The notes under the pieces are model-generated. The model did not search any database. It was not told the DNA's origin and worked only from the letters and a program-made list of their open reading frames with translations. Shown piece after piece: positions 31,330 to 37,260 of a DNA stretch of 37,260 nucleotides. Numbering within the stretch: position 1 is the first letter of the stretch; each line of letters begins with the position of its first letter. The stretch is taken from NCBI GenBank assembly GCA_900555675.1, contig UNSN01000004.1:1-37260 (forward strand). The letters are read 5' to 3'. Both the position numbers and the translations under genes were made by a program. Source of the DNA: Candidatus Saccharimonadota bacterium (GTDB lineage Bacteria; Patescibacteriota; Saccharimonadia; Saccharimonadales; Saccharimonadaceae).

Positions 31330-31365
31330 AGTACTTTTATTCTACCCTATAACAGCTAAAAATGG

Positions 31366-31371
31366 TATAAT
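31366..31371 (+). promoter_or_regulatory. -10 box of the Mrr-like gene
   Basis: TATAAT, 10 bases before the ATG at 31382. On the other strand TAGAAT (31344-31339) serves the divergent gene, so both promoters share about 50 bases. Confidence 0.55.
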
Positions 31372-31381
31372 CTGACACAAT

Positions 31382-32173
31382 ATGATATTTTTTTCAAAAG
31401 ATAAATATTTAGTTTCGGCTAAAAAATGCCCCTACATTAGCAAGGAGCAAATCAAACAGCATAACAGTGTTGTAAATGAAGCTGAACAGCTAGTAAAGGA
31501 AGAAAGAAAGCTCCGTTCGGAGGCAGAAAAGACGAGCAATAGGGTCTCTATTGTTATGGGGCTAAGTTTGGTTGGAATATTCTATTGCTACACTTTGACT
31601 CATTATTGGCAAGATGCAATTTTCGTTGGCTTGATTGCGCTTTCAATGCCGGCACTTGTGATTTTTTCATGTGCCGAGGGCATAGTTAACGCAATATTTG
31701 ACTCCAGTATCAATAACAGATATGACCTCAGAGAGCTAGAGCAGGCTATCAAAGAAAAACAAGCTTACCTTGACGGTGAATTACGTAAATTCAAAGAACT
31801 GGAGAAAAAATACGCCGAATATTGGCTTAATCTGAGCGGCTATCAGTTTGAAAAAGAAGTGGCAAAGCTGTATGAAGCTCACGGATATGACGTGCAAGTT
31901 ACAAAAGGCAGTGGCGACGGTGGAATCGATATATTTCTAGAAAAAGCAGGTCGTCGATATGGCGTTCAATGTAAGAATCACCATAAGGCAATCGGACCTG
32001 CTGCCATTCGCGATTTGTACGGGGCTATGTCGCATGAAGGGCTTGATGCTGGTATTTTTATAGCATCATCAGGTTATACGAAAGGCGCAAAGGAATTTGC
32101 CCGCAACAAAGCAATTACACTTCTCGACATAAATAATGTGCTGCGTATGCATGCAGCTACCCTTACGGAATAG
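31382..32173 (+). CDS. Membrane-anchored Mrr-like restriction endonuclease
   Basis: Mrr-type nucleases cut modified or foreign DNA. The 263-residue protein has a first coiled coil (about 21-52), two membrane helices (about 55-74 and 78-98), a second coiled coil (about 114-146) and a C-terminal Mrr domain (about 150-263). The nuclease motif is complete: a Glu in FEKEVAKLYEAHGYDV, Asp183 in GSGDGGIDIFL, and the Q-C-K of VQCKNH with Lys198, i.e. PD-(D/E/Q)xK. IFIASSGYTKGAKEFA is the usual later strand and helix. The membrane hairpin inside coiled coils is unlike classical cytoplasmic Mrr and suggests action at the membrane, for example on entering phage or plasmid DNA. Confidence 0.82.
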   Translation: MIFFSKDKYLVSAKKCPYISKEQIKQHNSVVNEAEQLVKEERKLRSEAEKTSNRVSIVMGLSLVGIFYCYTLTHYWQDAIFVGLIALSMPALVIFSCAEGIVNAIFDSSINNRYDLRELEQAIKEKQAYLDGELRKFKELEKKYAEYWLNLSGYQFEKEVAKLYEAHGYDVQVTKGSGDGGIDIFLEKAGRRYGVQCKNHHKAIGPAAIRDLYGAMSHEGLDAGIFIASSGYTKGAKEFARNKAITLLDINNVLRMHAATLTE

Positions 32174-32193
32174 ATAATAAACGAGCATATCTT

Positions 32194-32251
32194 TTCTCTA
32201 ACTCGCCACCCAAACAGCGGTTTTTGCACGTAGCAGTTCGGCTGGTCGGGA
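32194..32251. repeat. Right 58-bp inverted repeat arm
   Basis: Inverted match to 30735-30792 (56 of 58). It begins 20 bases after the Mrr-like stop codon. Just beyond it GCGACC pairs with GGTCGC in a small hairpin. The remaining bases to 32350 are AT-rich and show no gene. Confidence 0.85.
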
Positions 32252-32357
32252 CGCTGGCGACCCGCCGAAGGTCGCTGCTGAGATTTTAGTGATTTCCATT
32301 TAAATATTACACTTAATAAATAGCGTTGCCCTTATAGTAATACTCATATTATTGCAG

Positions 32358-32363
32358 TATAGT
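32358..32363 (+). promoter_or_regulatory. -10 box of leaderless gene 32370
   Basis: TATAGT ends 6 bases before the ATG at 32370, which is preferred over an in-frame start 18 bases upstream lying before the transcript start. Confidence 0.45.
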
Positions 32364-32369
32364 AAGACC

Positions 32370-33038
32370 ATGAGCAAACTCCACCTACACATCGCTAACG
32401 CCAACCAAATTTTCACCGATGCCGAAATTGCCATATTCAAAAATACAGCGCAACAAGCCGAGACTTTTGTTTCGAGCGAGTTCGCGCAGTTTGATTACGG
32501 AGTTGATGTAATTGTCACTACACCTTCGTTTATGCTGCCAACTATCGCCGAGGATGGAATCGCTGGCAAAACGCTTCATTCGCGCTTGATTATGATTTCT
32601 GTCGATAAAAGCCAGCACGGAGTTAGCGAGGATTTTATTTTCGAAACGATTTGCCACGAAATGTCACATTCGCTGCGTTGGGAAAAACTGCCTGAATATG
32701 CCGAAACTATGTTTGATGGGATGATTTTGGAGGGCTTGGCGGTCGCGCTAGAAGAGGAAGCAATGATTAAACTCGGACGGCGAAACCAACAATTTTTCTT
32801 GAGAGAAATACAGGAAACTACTTCTCAAGCTGAAATTGACAAGATAATTGCCGCACTACAAGGCAATTTTGAAGACAAGATTTACGATTATACCAAAATA
32901 TTTTTCACCGGCGATGATATTTTACCGCGCTGGGCGGGGTATAAACTTGGGTATTACTTTGTGAAGCAATACCTACATCAAACTAGTCAGACTATCGCAC
33001 AGGCGACTTTGGCAAGTTACAAGGATTTTATCCTATAA
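32370..33038 (+). CDS. DUF2268-like predicted zinc protease
   Basis: The 222-residue protein has the zinc signature HEMSHS (HExxH) in ETICHEMSHSLRWEKLPEY, followed about 25 residues later by ILEGLAVALEEEA, whose Glu is a likely third ligand. The order HExxH...EGLA is characteristic of DUF2268 proteins, predicted zinc-dependent proteases of unknown substrate. The end (WAGYKLGYYFVKQYL) fits the same family. No signal peptide is seen. It sits in the island between the Mrr-like module and the DUF262 gene with its own promoter and terminator. Proteases occur in several defence systems, so a role as effector or regulator is possible. Confidence 0.7.
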   Translation: MSKLHLHIANANQIFTDAEIAIFKNTAQQAETFVSSEFAQFDYGVDVIVTTPSFMLPTIAEDGIAGKTLHSRLIMISVDKSQHGVSEDFIFETICHEMSHSLRWEKLPEYAETMFDGMILEGLAVALEEEAMIKLGRRNQQFFLREIQETTSQAEIDKIIAALQGNFEDKIYDYTKIFFTGDDILPRWAGYKLGYYFVKQYLHQTSQTIAQATLASYKDFIL

Positions 33039-33046
33039 ATTGAAGA

Positions 33047-33078
33047 GTCCCCGTCGCGATATGCGTAACAACGGGGAC
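33047..33078 (+). other. Hairpin after the DUF2268-like gene
   Basis: GTCCCCGT (33047-33054) pairs perfectly with ACGGGGAC (33071-33078), 16-base loop, no T-run. The terminator follows directly. Confidence 0.7.
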
Positions 33079-33082
33079 GAAA

Positions 33083-33105
33083 CGTAGTTTTAAACTACGC
33101 TTTTT
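33083..33105 (+). terminator. Terminator after the DUF2268-like gene
   Basis: CGTAGTT (33083-33089) pairs with AACTACG (33093-33099), loop TTA, followed by CTTTTTG. Confidence 0.75.
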
Positions 33106-33162
33106 GTGATCGCGCCATCCGCGACGTGAAGGCTACCTGCCGCAGCCGATGCTGCGACATGC

Positions 33163-33168
33163 TATAAT
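33163..33168 (+). promoter_or_regulatory. -10 box of the DUF262 gene
   Basis: TATAAT. A small palindrome, GCAGC/GCTGC near 33142-33155, lies over the -35 region. The leader of about 45 bases ends with GGGGGAT before the ATG. Confidence 0.55.
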
Positions 33169-33219
33169 TACACCAAGAATATTCACAAATTTAGCGACAA
33201 AAAATAAACGGGGGATATT

Positions 33220-34968
33220 ATGTCAAAGCTAAACGTAGACCAGAAAAGTATCTATGAGCTTTTATCGGATAGGAAAGCGGACTACATCATACCAGATTAC
33301 CAGCGTCCATATGCATGGGACGAGGATAGCTGCCAAACTCTCTGGGATGATATATTTTCTTTCGCGATACCAGATAATGATGCTACAAAATTCGACACAA
33401 GCGATGAATATTTTCTTGGCTCAATTGTGACTTTTGAAAACGACAAGAAACAGCAAGAAGTAATTGATGGTCAACAACGTCTGACAACATTCATGCTTCT
33501 TCTCCGAGCTTTCTATGACCGCTTCACGAAAATGCAAGATCAAGATTCAAAAGACTTTTCCGAACGCATTGCCAGCTGTATATGGAAAACAAACGAAATG
33601 GGCAAGCCAGATAAGGAGCACCTAAAAATAGACTCCGTTGTCGCCACAGACAAAGATAAAGACGAATTCTTATCAATTCTAAAAACTGGCAATGTAAACA
33701 GCAGCCAGACTAGTCGTTACGCGAACAACTTCCGGTTCTTCCTTAAAAAAGTTGACGATTTCATCAATGATTTTCCGAAATTTGCCGAAAAACTTCCTGC
33801 TCGCATCTTAAATAACTGCATCTTAATGCCAATTGAAGCCGAGTCTCAAGATACCGCCCTTCGTATATTCTCAACGTTAAACGATAGGGGTCTCCCGCTT
33901 TCAGATTCTGATATTTTTAAGGCTCAATTCTATCAATATTACAAACAGAAAAGTGAAGACGACAGAGATGAGTTTATTAAAGATTGGAAAAAACTCGAGG
34001 AGACATGTGAAAAAATCTTTCACCCAATCACCGGCACACCAATGGACGATTTGTTTACGAGATACATGTATTTCATTCGCGCCAAGCGAGACAATAACAA
34101 GTCTTCCACGACCGAGTCACTTAGAAGATTCTATGAGCGTGATAAATATTCCGTACTTAAACAAGATGACACTTTTGAAAATCTTAAAGATCTTGCTCAA
34201 TTCTGGGAAGATATTACCGATCAAAATCGTGAACGTTTCAGCGAAGACGTCTTAAAGAAGCTCTTTGTATTAAACTACGCGCCAAATAGCATGTGGAATT
34301 ATTTCATATCTGTTTACTATTTAGCAAATCGCACCGAAGACGGAAAATTGGATGATGAAGATTTTAAGATGTTTCTCGATCGTACAATTGCATTCATATG
34401 GGGATACGCAATAATGCACCCAGGCGTGAACGCATTAAGAACGCCTATTTTTGCCGAGATGCTAAATATAGTTAATCTAAATGAAGTTACATTCTCAGAC
34501 TTCAAATTTGATAAAGAGCAAACACGCAGTGCGATCCTTATTTATGATTTCAAAAACGGCAGACCAATCACCAAATCCATGCTAGCGCTTCGTATGATGC
34601 TCAATAAAGAGCAGTCATATCCAAAACTCTCTCAGCAGTTTGATATTGAACATATTTATCCCAGAAAGCGACAAGAAAATGAGAAAGGATTGTCTAATAA
34701 TCGGCAAATCGACCTCCTTGGTAATAAATCTCTTTTAGAAAAACGAGTCAATATTCGCGCATCCGACTATAGGTTCGAAGATAAAATTAAATATTACCAG
34801 GGTTTTGATAATAGTAGAGGACAGCGCATAGGCGGAACAGAAAATCTTGAACTCAAGAATATAAGCAATGTTTATAAAAAATTCGGAGAAAAAGAAATTG
34901 TTGAGAGGACTAATTTGTTTATTGACGATTTTATGAATTTACTAGATAAAAATGGCTTGATTGCTTAA
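33220..34968 (+). CDS. DUF262-DUF1524 protein, GmrSD-type (type IV) restriction nuclease
   Basis: The 582-residue protein joins two domains known from GmrSD and related modification-dependent enzymes. The DUF262 domain (about 5-230) has PDYQRPYAWDED (25-36), FLGSIV and the nucleotide-site motif VIDGQQRLTTFMLLLR (DGQQR at 83-87). The DUF1524 HNH domain (about 440-582) has IEHIYP (His478, Pro481) and LLGNKSLLEK (Asn502). In the family, NTP binding controls DNA cleavage, often of modified phage DNA. The fused single-chain form is common. The stop codon is the first triplet of the right direct repeat, so the gene fills the island to its edge. Confidence 0.88.
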   Translation: MSKLNVDQKSIYELLSDRKADYIIPDYQRPYAWDEDSCQTLWDDIFSFAIPDNDATKFDTSDEYFLGSIVTFENDKKQQEVIDGQQRLTTFMLLLRAFYDRFTKMQDQDSKDFSERIASCIWKTNEMGKPDKEHLKIDSVVATDKDKDEFLSILKTGNVNSSQTSRYANNFRFFLKKVDDFINDFPKFAEKLPARILNNCILMPIEAESQDTALRIFSTLNDRGLPLSDSDIFKAQFYQYYKQKSEDDRDEFIKDWKKLEETCEKIFHPITGTPMDDLFTRYMYFIRAKRDNNKSSTTESLRRFYERDKYSVLKQDDTFENLKDLAQFWEDITDQNRERFSEDVLKKLFVLNYAPNSMWNYFISVYYLANRTEDGKLDDEDFKMFLDRTIAFIWGYAIMHPGVNALRTPIFAEMLNIVNLNEVTFSDFKFDKEQTRSAILIYDFKNGRPITKSMLALRMMLNKEQSYPKLSQQFDIEHIYPRKRQENEKGLSNNRQIDLLGNKSLLEKRVNIRASDYRFEDKIKYYQGFDNSRGQRIGGTENLELKNISNVYKKFGEKEIVERTNLFIDDFMNLLDKNGLIA

Positions 34969-35040
34969 AAACAAAAAATCGCCCAAAAGAGCGATAATTT
35001 ATGTCTGTCAAATTTGGCTGGGACGGCAGGATTCGAACCT
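34966..35040. repeat. Right direct repeat (att-like)
   Basis: It matches 30590-30665 with one substitution and one indel. It starts in the stop codon of the DUF262 gene and ends inside the T stem of the intact tRNA-Gln. Confidence 0.85.
34973..34995 (-). terminator. Terminator of tRNA-Gln
   Basis: On the minus strand, ATCGC (34995-34991) pairs with GCGAT (34982-34978), followed by a T-run (34978-34973). The same structure is present in the left direct repeat. Confidence 0.7.
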
Positions 35041-35089
35041 GCGAATGCTGGGACCAAAACCCAGTGCCTTACCACTTGGCGACGTCCCA
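35015..35089 (-). tRNA. tRNA-Gln (anticodon TTG)
   Basis: The minus strand reads as a full cloverleaf of 75 bases: acceptor TGGGACG/CGTCCCA, D arm with AAGTGGTAAGGC, anticodon stem CTGGG/CCCAG with loop TTTTGGT (anticodon TTG, reading CAA and probably CAG), T arm CAGG/CCTG with GTTCGAAT, discriminator G and encoded CCA. It is the integration target of the island: its last 26 bases are duplicated at 30640-30665. It remains intact. Confidence 0.95.
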
Positions 35090-35109
35090 CTATTGCCAGG
35101 ACAATGACG

Positions 35110-35115
35110 ATTATA
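35110..35115 (-). promoter_or_regulatory. -10 box of tRNA-Gln
   Basis: TATAAT on the minus strand (35115-35110), 20 bases before the tRNA 5' end. Confidence 0.6.
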
Positions 35116-35148
35116 GCACGCCAGCCAGAAAAAATCCACACATCCTGA

Positions 35149-35154
35149 TATAAT
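35149..35154 (+). promoter_or_regulatory. -10 box of leaderless gene 35163
   Basis: TATAAT ends 8 bases before the ATG at 35163. Confidence 0.6.
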
Positions 35155-35162
35155 ATAACCTA

Positions 35163-36476
35163 ATGAGAAAGCAAATTTTTGAGACTTTAAGATTGGAAAA
35201 AATCGTTGGCGGCGGGCAAGCTATCGGAACACTTGACGATGGTCGCAAAGCGTTCGTCTGGGGAGGGCTGCCAAAAGAACTTGTAACGATTCGCGTGACA
35301 AAGAAAAAATCACACTTCGTCGAAGGAATAGTGACGGAAATTATCAAGAAAAGTCCAGAGCGAATTACGCCGAAGGATGAAAACAGTTATTTAAGCACCA
35401 GTCCTTGGCAAATAATGCCGATGTCCAGCGAGCAATCGCACAAAGCGTTGCTAATCGAAGAGGCTTTTTTGCTTCACAACGTTACATTGCCTGAAAAAAT
35501 CGAGGTATTTTCTGACGGCGTAGAATTTAATTATCGCAATAAAGTCGAGTTCAGTTGGTTCGGCGACAAAACGGACGACGACGAAAAGGAAACTCTGGAC
35601 TTGGCGTTTTTCAAGCGTGGCGGCAAGGGAAAAGTCGTCGTTGACGGAACCAGCTTGGCGCACCCGAGCATAAATAAATTGGCAATTGAAATCCGCGACC
35701 TATTACGAGAAAAGCCAATCGTCGCGCGCCAATTAAAAACGCTCTTGATCCGCTCAGACCAACAGGGAAATGCCGTTTGGCAATTGTACGTAAAAGATCG
35801 AATAGAAAATCTGATTTCCGAGGGCGAAGCCAAACTGCTATCAGCCGCGGGTGGTGAAATAATCTACTCCGACCCCAAAAGTCCAGCCAGCAGAATCACC
35901 GAACGCTTGAACAAATTCGGCGACACAACACTGAGCGACACGATTTTAGGCGTCGCCTTCAACTACGCTTGCGAAGGATTTTTCCAAGTCAACATTCCCG
36001 TTTACGAAAAGGCCTTGAGCGATATGAAAGCGTGGATTAATTGCAATGAAAAATTGCCGACGCTCGACCTTTACTCTGGAGTTGGGACAATCGGTTTGAC
36101 AATTGGCGGAGATGACGTGACGCTGGTGGAGATTAACGAACATGCCGTCGCGGAAATGCAGAGGAATATTGCCAAGCTGAATCGACCGAATGCCAAGGCG
36201 ATTTTGGCGCCAAGCGAAAAATCTCTGGAATATATAACGAGCGAGCAAATTATCATCGTTGATCCGCCGCGCGCTGGACTTCACGCGGATGTTACTAATC
36301 GACTGCTGGAAACAGAGCCGCCTCGGATTATTTATCTGAGTTGCAATCCTGTCACGCAAGCGCGAGACGTCAGCCTGCTTCAGGAAAAATACGAAATCGT
36401 ACATCATCAAGGCTACAATTTCTTCCCGAGGACGCCGCACATTGAGCACCTTGTGGTTTTGGATAGAAATATATAA
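35163..36476 (+). CDS. RNA (uracil-5-)-methyltransferase, RumA/RlmD-type, lacking the Fe-S cysteines
   Basis: These enzymes form 5-methyluridine in rRNA or tRNA using SAM. The 437-residue protein has an N-terminal TRAM domain (about 1-65; LEKIVGGGQAIGTLDDGRKAFV). The methyltransferase domain has the SAM motif LDLYSGVGTIGL, IIIVDPPRAGL and the catalytic cysteine in YLSCNP (Cys394), then the end HIEHLVVLDR. The stretch 72-92, where RlmD-type enzymes carry CxxxxxCGGC for a [4Fe-4S] cluster, has no cysteine (SYLSTSPWQIMPMSSEQSHK). Whether the target is rRNA or tRNA cannot be told. The mRNA is probably leaderless. Confidence 0.88.
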   Translation: MRKQIFETLRLEKIVGGGQAIGTLDDGRKAFVWGGLPKELVTIRVTKKKSHFVEGIVTEIIKKSPERITPKDENSYLSTSPWQIMPMSSEQSHKALLIEEAFLLHNVTLPEKIEVFSDGVEFNYRNKVEFSWFGDKTDDDEKETLDLAFFKRGGKGKVVVDGTSLAHPSINKLAIEIRDLLREKPIVARQLKTLLIRSDQQGNAVWQLYVKDRIENLISEGEAKLLSAAGGEIIYSDPKSPASRITERLNKFGDTTLSDTILGVAFNYACEGFFQVNIPVYEKALSDMKAWINCNEKLPTLDLYSGVGTIGLTIGGDDVTLVEINEHAVAEMQRNIAKLNRPNAKAILAPSEKSLEYITSEQIIIVDPPRAGLHADVTNRLLETEPPRIIYLSCNPVTQARDVSLLQEKYEIVHHQGYNFFPRTPHIEHLVVLDRNI

Positions 36477-36497
36477 ACATAGAGTCGCGGAGGTTTT

Positions 36498-36845
36498 ATG
36501 AAATTATTTAATAAAAAAGAAGCTCCTCTTATACAAAACGCTGGAGGTGCTATTATAACTAAGTCGATTTATGAAGGAAAATCTAAGCTGAAATGGCTTT
36601 TTAGAGAGGAAGGAGCCAATCCAGCCGATTGTGGATGGCGAGCAATAGGAGACACTGATACTCAAGAATATATAGATAACCCAAAGAATCTCATCATTGT
36701 AGATTTCAATACCCTTGCAAATATTGAGCCTGCGGTTTTAGCAGTATACGACATGCCCATAGGTACAGACCTAACGTTCCATTTTGACGAAAGCGGAAGG
36801 TATTTTACCGATTCAAACACTGGTAATCGAATAAAAATGCACTAG
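36498..36845 (+). CDS. DUF2185-like protein (Imm33-type immunity-like)
   Basis: The 115-residue protein has the DUF2185 pattern: a start like AIITKSIYEGKSKLKWLFREE, the DCGWRAIGDTDTQEYIDNPKN core, then an Ile/Leu-rich segment and an end with PIGTDLTFHFDESGRYF. DUF2185/Imm33-type proteins are often immunity proteins in toxin systems, though many stand alone. No toxin gene is next to it here; the island begins about 1.5 kb upstream, beyond the methyltransferase. It is soluble and acidic. GCGGAGG precedes the ATG, so it has a normal ribosome-binding site, and it lies 21 bases after the methyltransferase stop, probably on the same mRNA. Confidence 0.65.
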   Translation: MKLFNKKEAPLIQNAGGAIITKSIYEGKSKLKWLFREEGANPADCGWRAIGDTDTQEYIDNPKNLIIVDFNTLANIEPAVLAVYDMPIGTDLTFHFDESGRYFTDSNTGNRIKMH

Positions 36846-36886
36846 TAGGCTCAATAATATCTAGAAAATACCCAAATTAAAATATT

Positions 36887-36930
36887 CACTAGCTCCTATA
36901 AGTCGCGCTTATCTACGGTACAGCTAGGTG
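36887..36930. other. Hairpin between convergent genes
   Basis: CACTAGCT (36887-36894) pairs with AGCTAGGTG (36922-36930, one bulged G), enclosing ATAAG/CTTAT (36898-36902 with 36908-36912). It sits between convergent genes but has no T-run on either side, so a terminator role is uncertain. Confidence 0.4.
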
Positions 36931-36949
36931 CATATTCTAGTATTTACAT

Positions 36950-37260
36950 TTACCGAACAATTCGTCGACCAGCCCAGCGAGCAATGAATAACTGGGCTAA
37001 CATTGCTATGATAATTGCGCCAGCAGCTGGCCACATTATGAACAAATTCGGCACGGTGAAGTCGAAGAAATCGCGTAGGAAACCAAAGCTAAAGCTTCCG
37101 GCCGCCACAATAGTCACCGACAGAAGATAAAGCAGACGAGCGCGCTTGGCGGATTTATCGATGGTTACGTCCAGCATAATCCCCACCAAGAACACCAGAT
37201 ATACGCCAAACAAAGTCGCGGTAAGCACCGTCATCGTTGCGACTTCTGCAGCGTGACCAG
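36950..37260 (-). CDS. Membrane protein of unknown function (5' end at window edge)
   Basis: The visible part has three membrane helices (about 10-26, 34-55 and 62-86 when counted from the ATG at 37234). Between the first two is a short loop with DKSAKRARLL, and it ends with a basic tail (ARWAGRRIVR). I do not recognise a family. The frame stays open upstream of the ATG to the window edge (GHAAEVAT), with no clear promoter or Shine-Dalgarno before the ATG, so the protein may begin outside the window. A small integral membrane protein or the C-terminal part of a larger one are both possible. Confidence 0.6.
   Translation of the reverse strand, partial: GHAAEVATMTVLTATLFGVYLVFLVGIMLDVTIDKSAKRARLLYLLSVTIVAAGSFSFGFLRDFFDFTVPNLFIMWPAAGAIIIAMLAQLFIARWAGRRIVR

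Larger units (their letters stand above)
30590..35040. mobile_element. Genomic island integrated at tRNA-Gln (no integrase present)
   Basis: Near-identical direct repeats (30590-30665 and 34966-35040) flank about 4.3 kb. Each contains the 3' end of tRNA-Gln and its terminator; the intact tRNA is at the right end. This is the usual signature of site-specific integration at a tRNA 3' end. The cargo is a small membrane protein with a divergent Mrr-like membrane nuclease, a DUF2268-like protease, and a DUF262/DUF1524 nuclease. No integrase, relaxase or replication gene is visible, so the island is either mobilised in trans or has lost its integrase. Confidence 0.75.

Noticed and set aside
1..37260. 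Alternative genetic code with TGA as an amino acid, as in Gracilibacteria
   Set aside because: Several genes end normally in TGA (for example 14495-14740), and no conserved protein needs TGA read-through.

Overview
The window looks like a chromosomal segment of a Candidatus Saccharibacteria (TM7, Patescibacteria) genome, probably a Nanosynbacter-like host-associated lineage. This rests on several things seen here. Many genes start a few bases after a -10 box, so their mRNAs look leaderless. Housekeeping proteins are short and some have lost metal-binding cysteines. Surface proteins carry LPxTG-type anchors. There is a WhiB-like Fe-S protein, a family best known from Actinobacteria, the usual hosts of these episymbionts. 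The standard code with TGA as stop fits all genes.

Layout. (1) 1-1.7 kb: the 3' end of a type III restriction Res subunit, then a broken minus-strand gene fragment between two hairpin terminators. (2) 1.7-4.2 kb: a P-loop kinase-like protein, a YgjP-type metallopeptidase and an orphan histidine kinase. (3) 4.2-12.9 kb: the secE-nusG-rplK-rplA-rplJ-rplL cluster, interrupted twice: by tsaC, eno and a small unknown gene between rplK and rplA, and by a GC-rich sortase-anchored adhesin and a whiB-like gene between rplA and rplJ. An L10 leader with mutually exclusive helices precedes rplJ. (4) 13-20.5 kb: conserved unknown genes, then dnaX-dnaB, a membrane glycosyltransferase-like protein and ybaB-recR. 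(5) 20.5-25.1 kb: an LPKTG-anchored PKD protein, an NrnA-like phosphoesterase, an unknown gene with a large leader hairpin, and cysS. (6) 25.1-30.5 kb: an AI-2E-family protein and an ABC exporter facing a two-component system, then a GreA-like factor. (7) 30.6-35.1 kb: an island between two near-identical 75-76 bp direct repeats that carry the 3' end of tRNA-Gln. (8) 35.1-37.3 kb: a RumA/TrmA-type methyltransferase, a DUF2185-like protein and a membrane protein cut by the window end.

The most interesting parts are three. First, the tRNA-Gln island holds a DUF262/DUF1524 type IV-like nuclease, a DUF2268-like protease, and a divergent pair (membrane-anchored Mrr-like nuclease plus small membrane protein) framed symmetrically by 58-bp inverted repeats; no integrase is present. 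Second, the adhesin gene has a coding sequence filled with perfect hairpins (stems up to 13 bp), far beyond chance, behind a structured leader. Third, several 5' leaders contain competing or Shine-Dalgarno-sequestering structures. All functional assignments come from reading motifs; no database search was possible.
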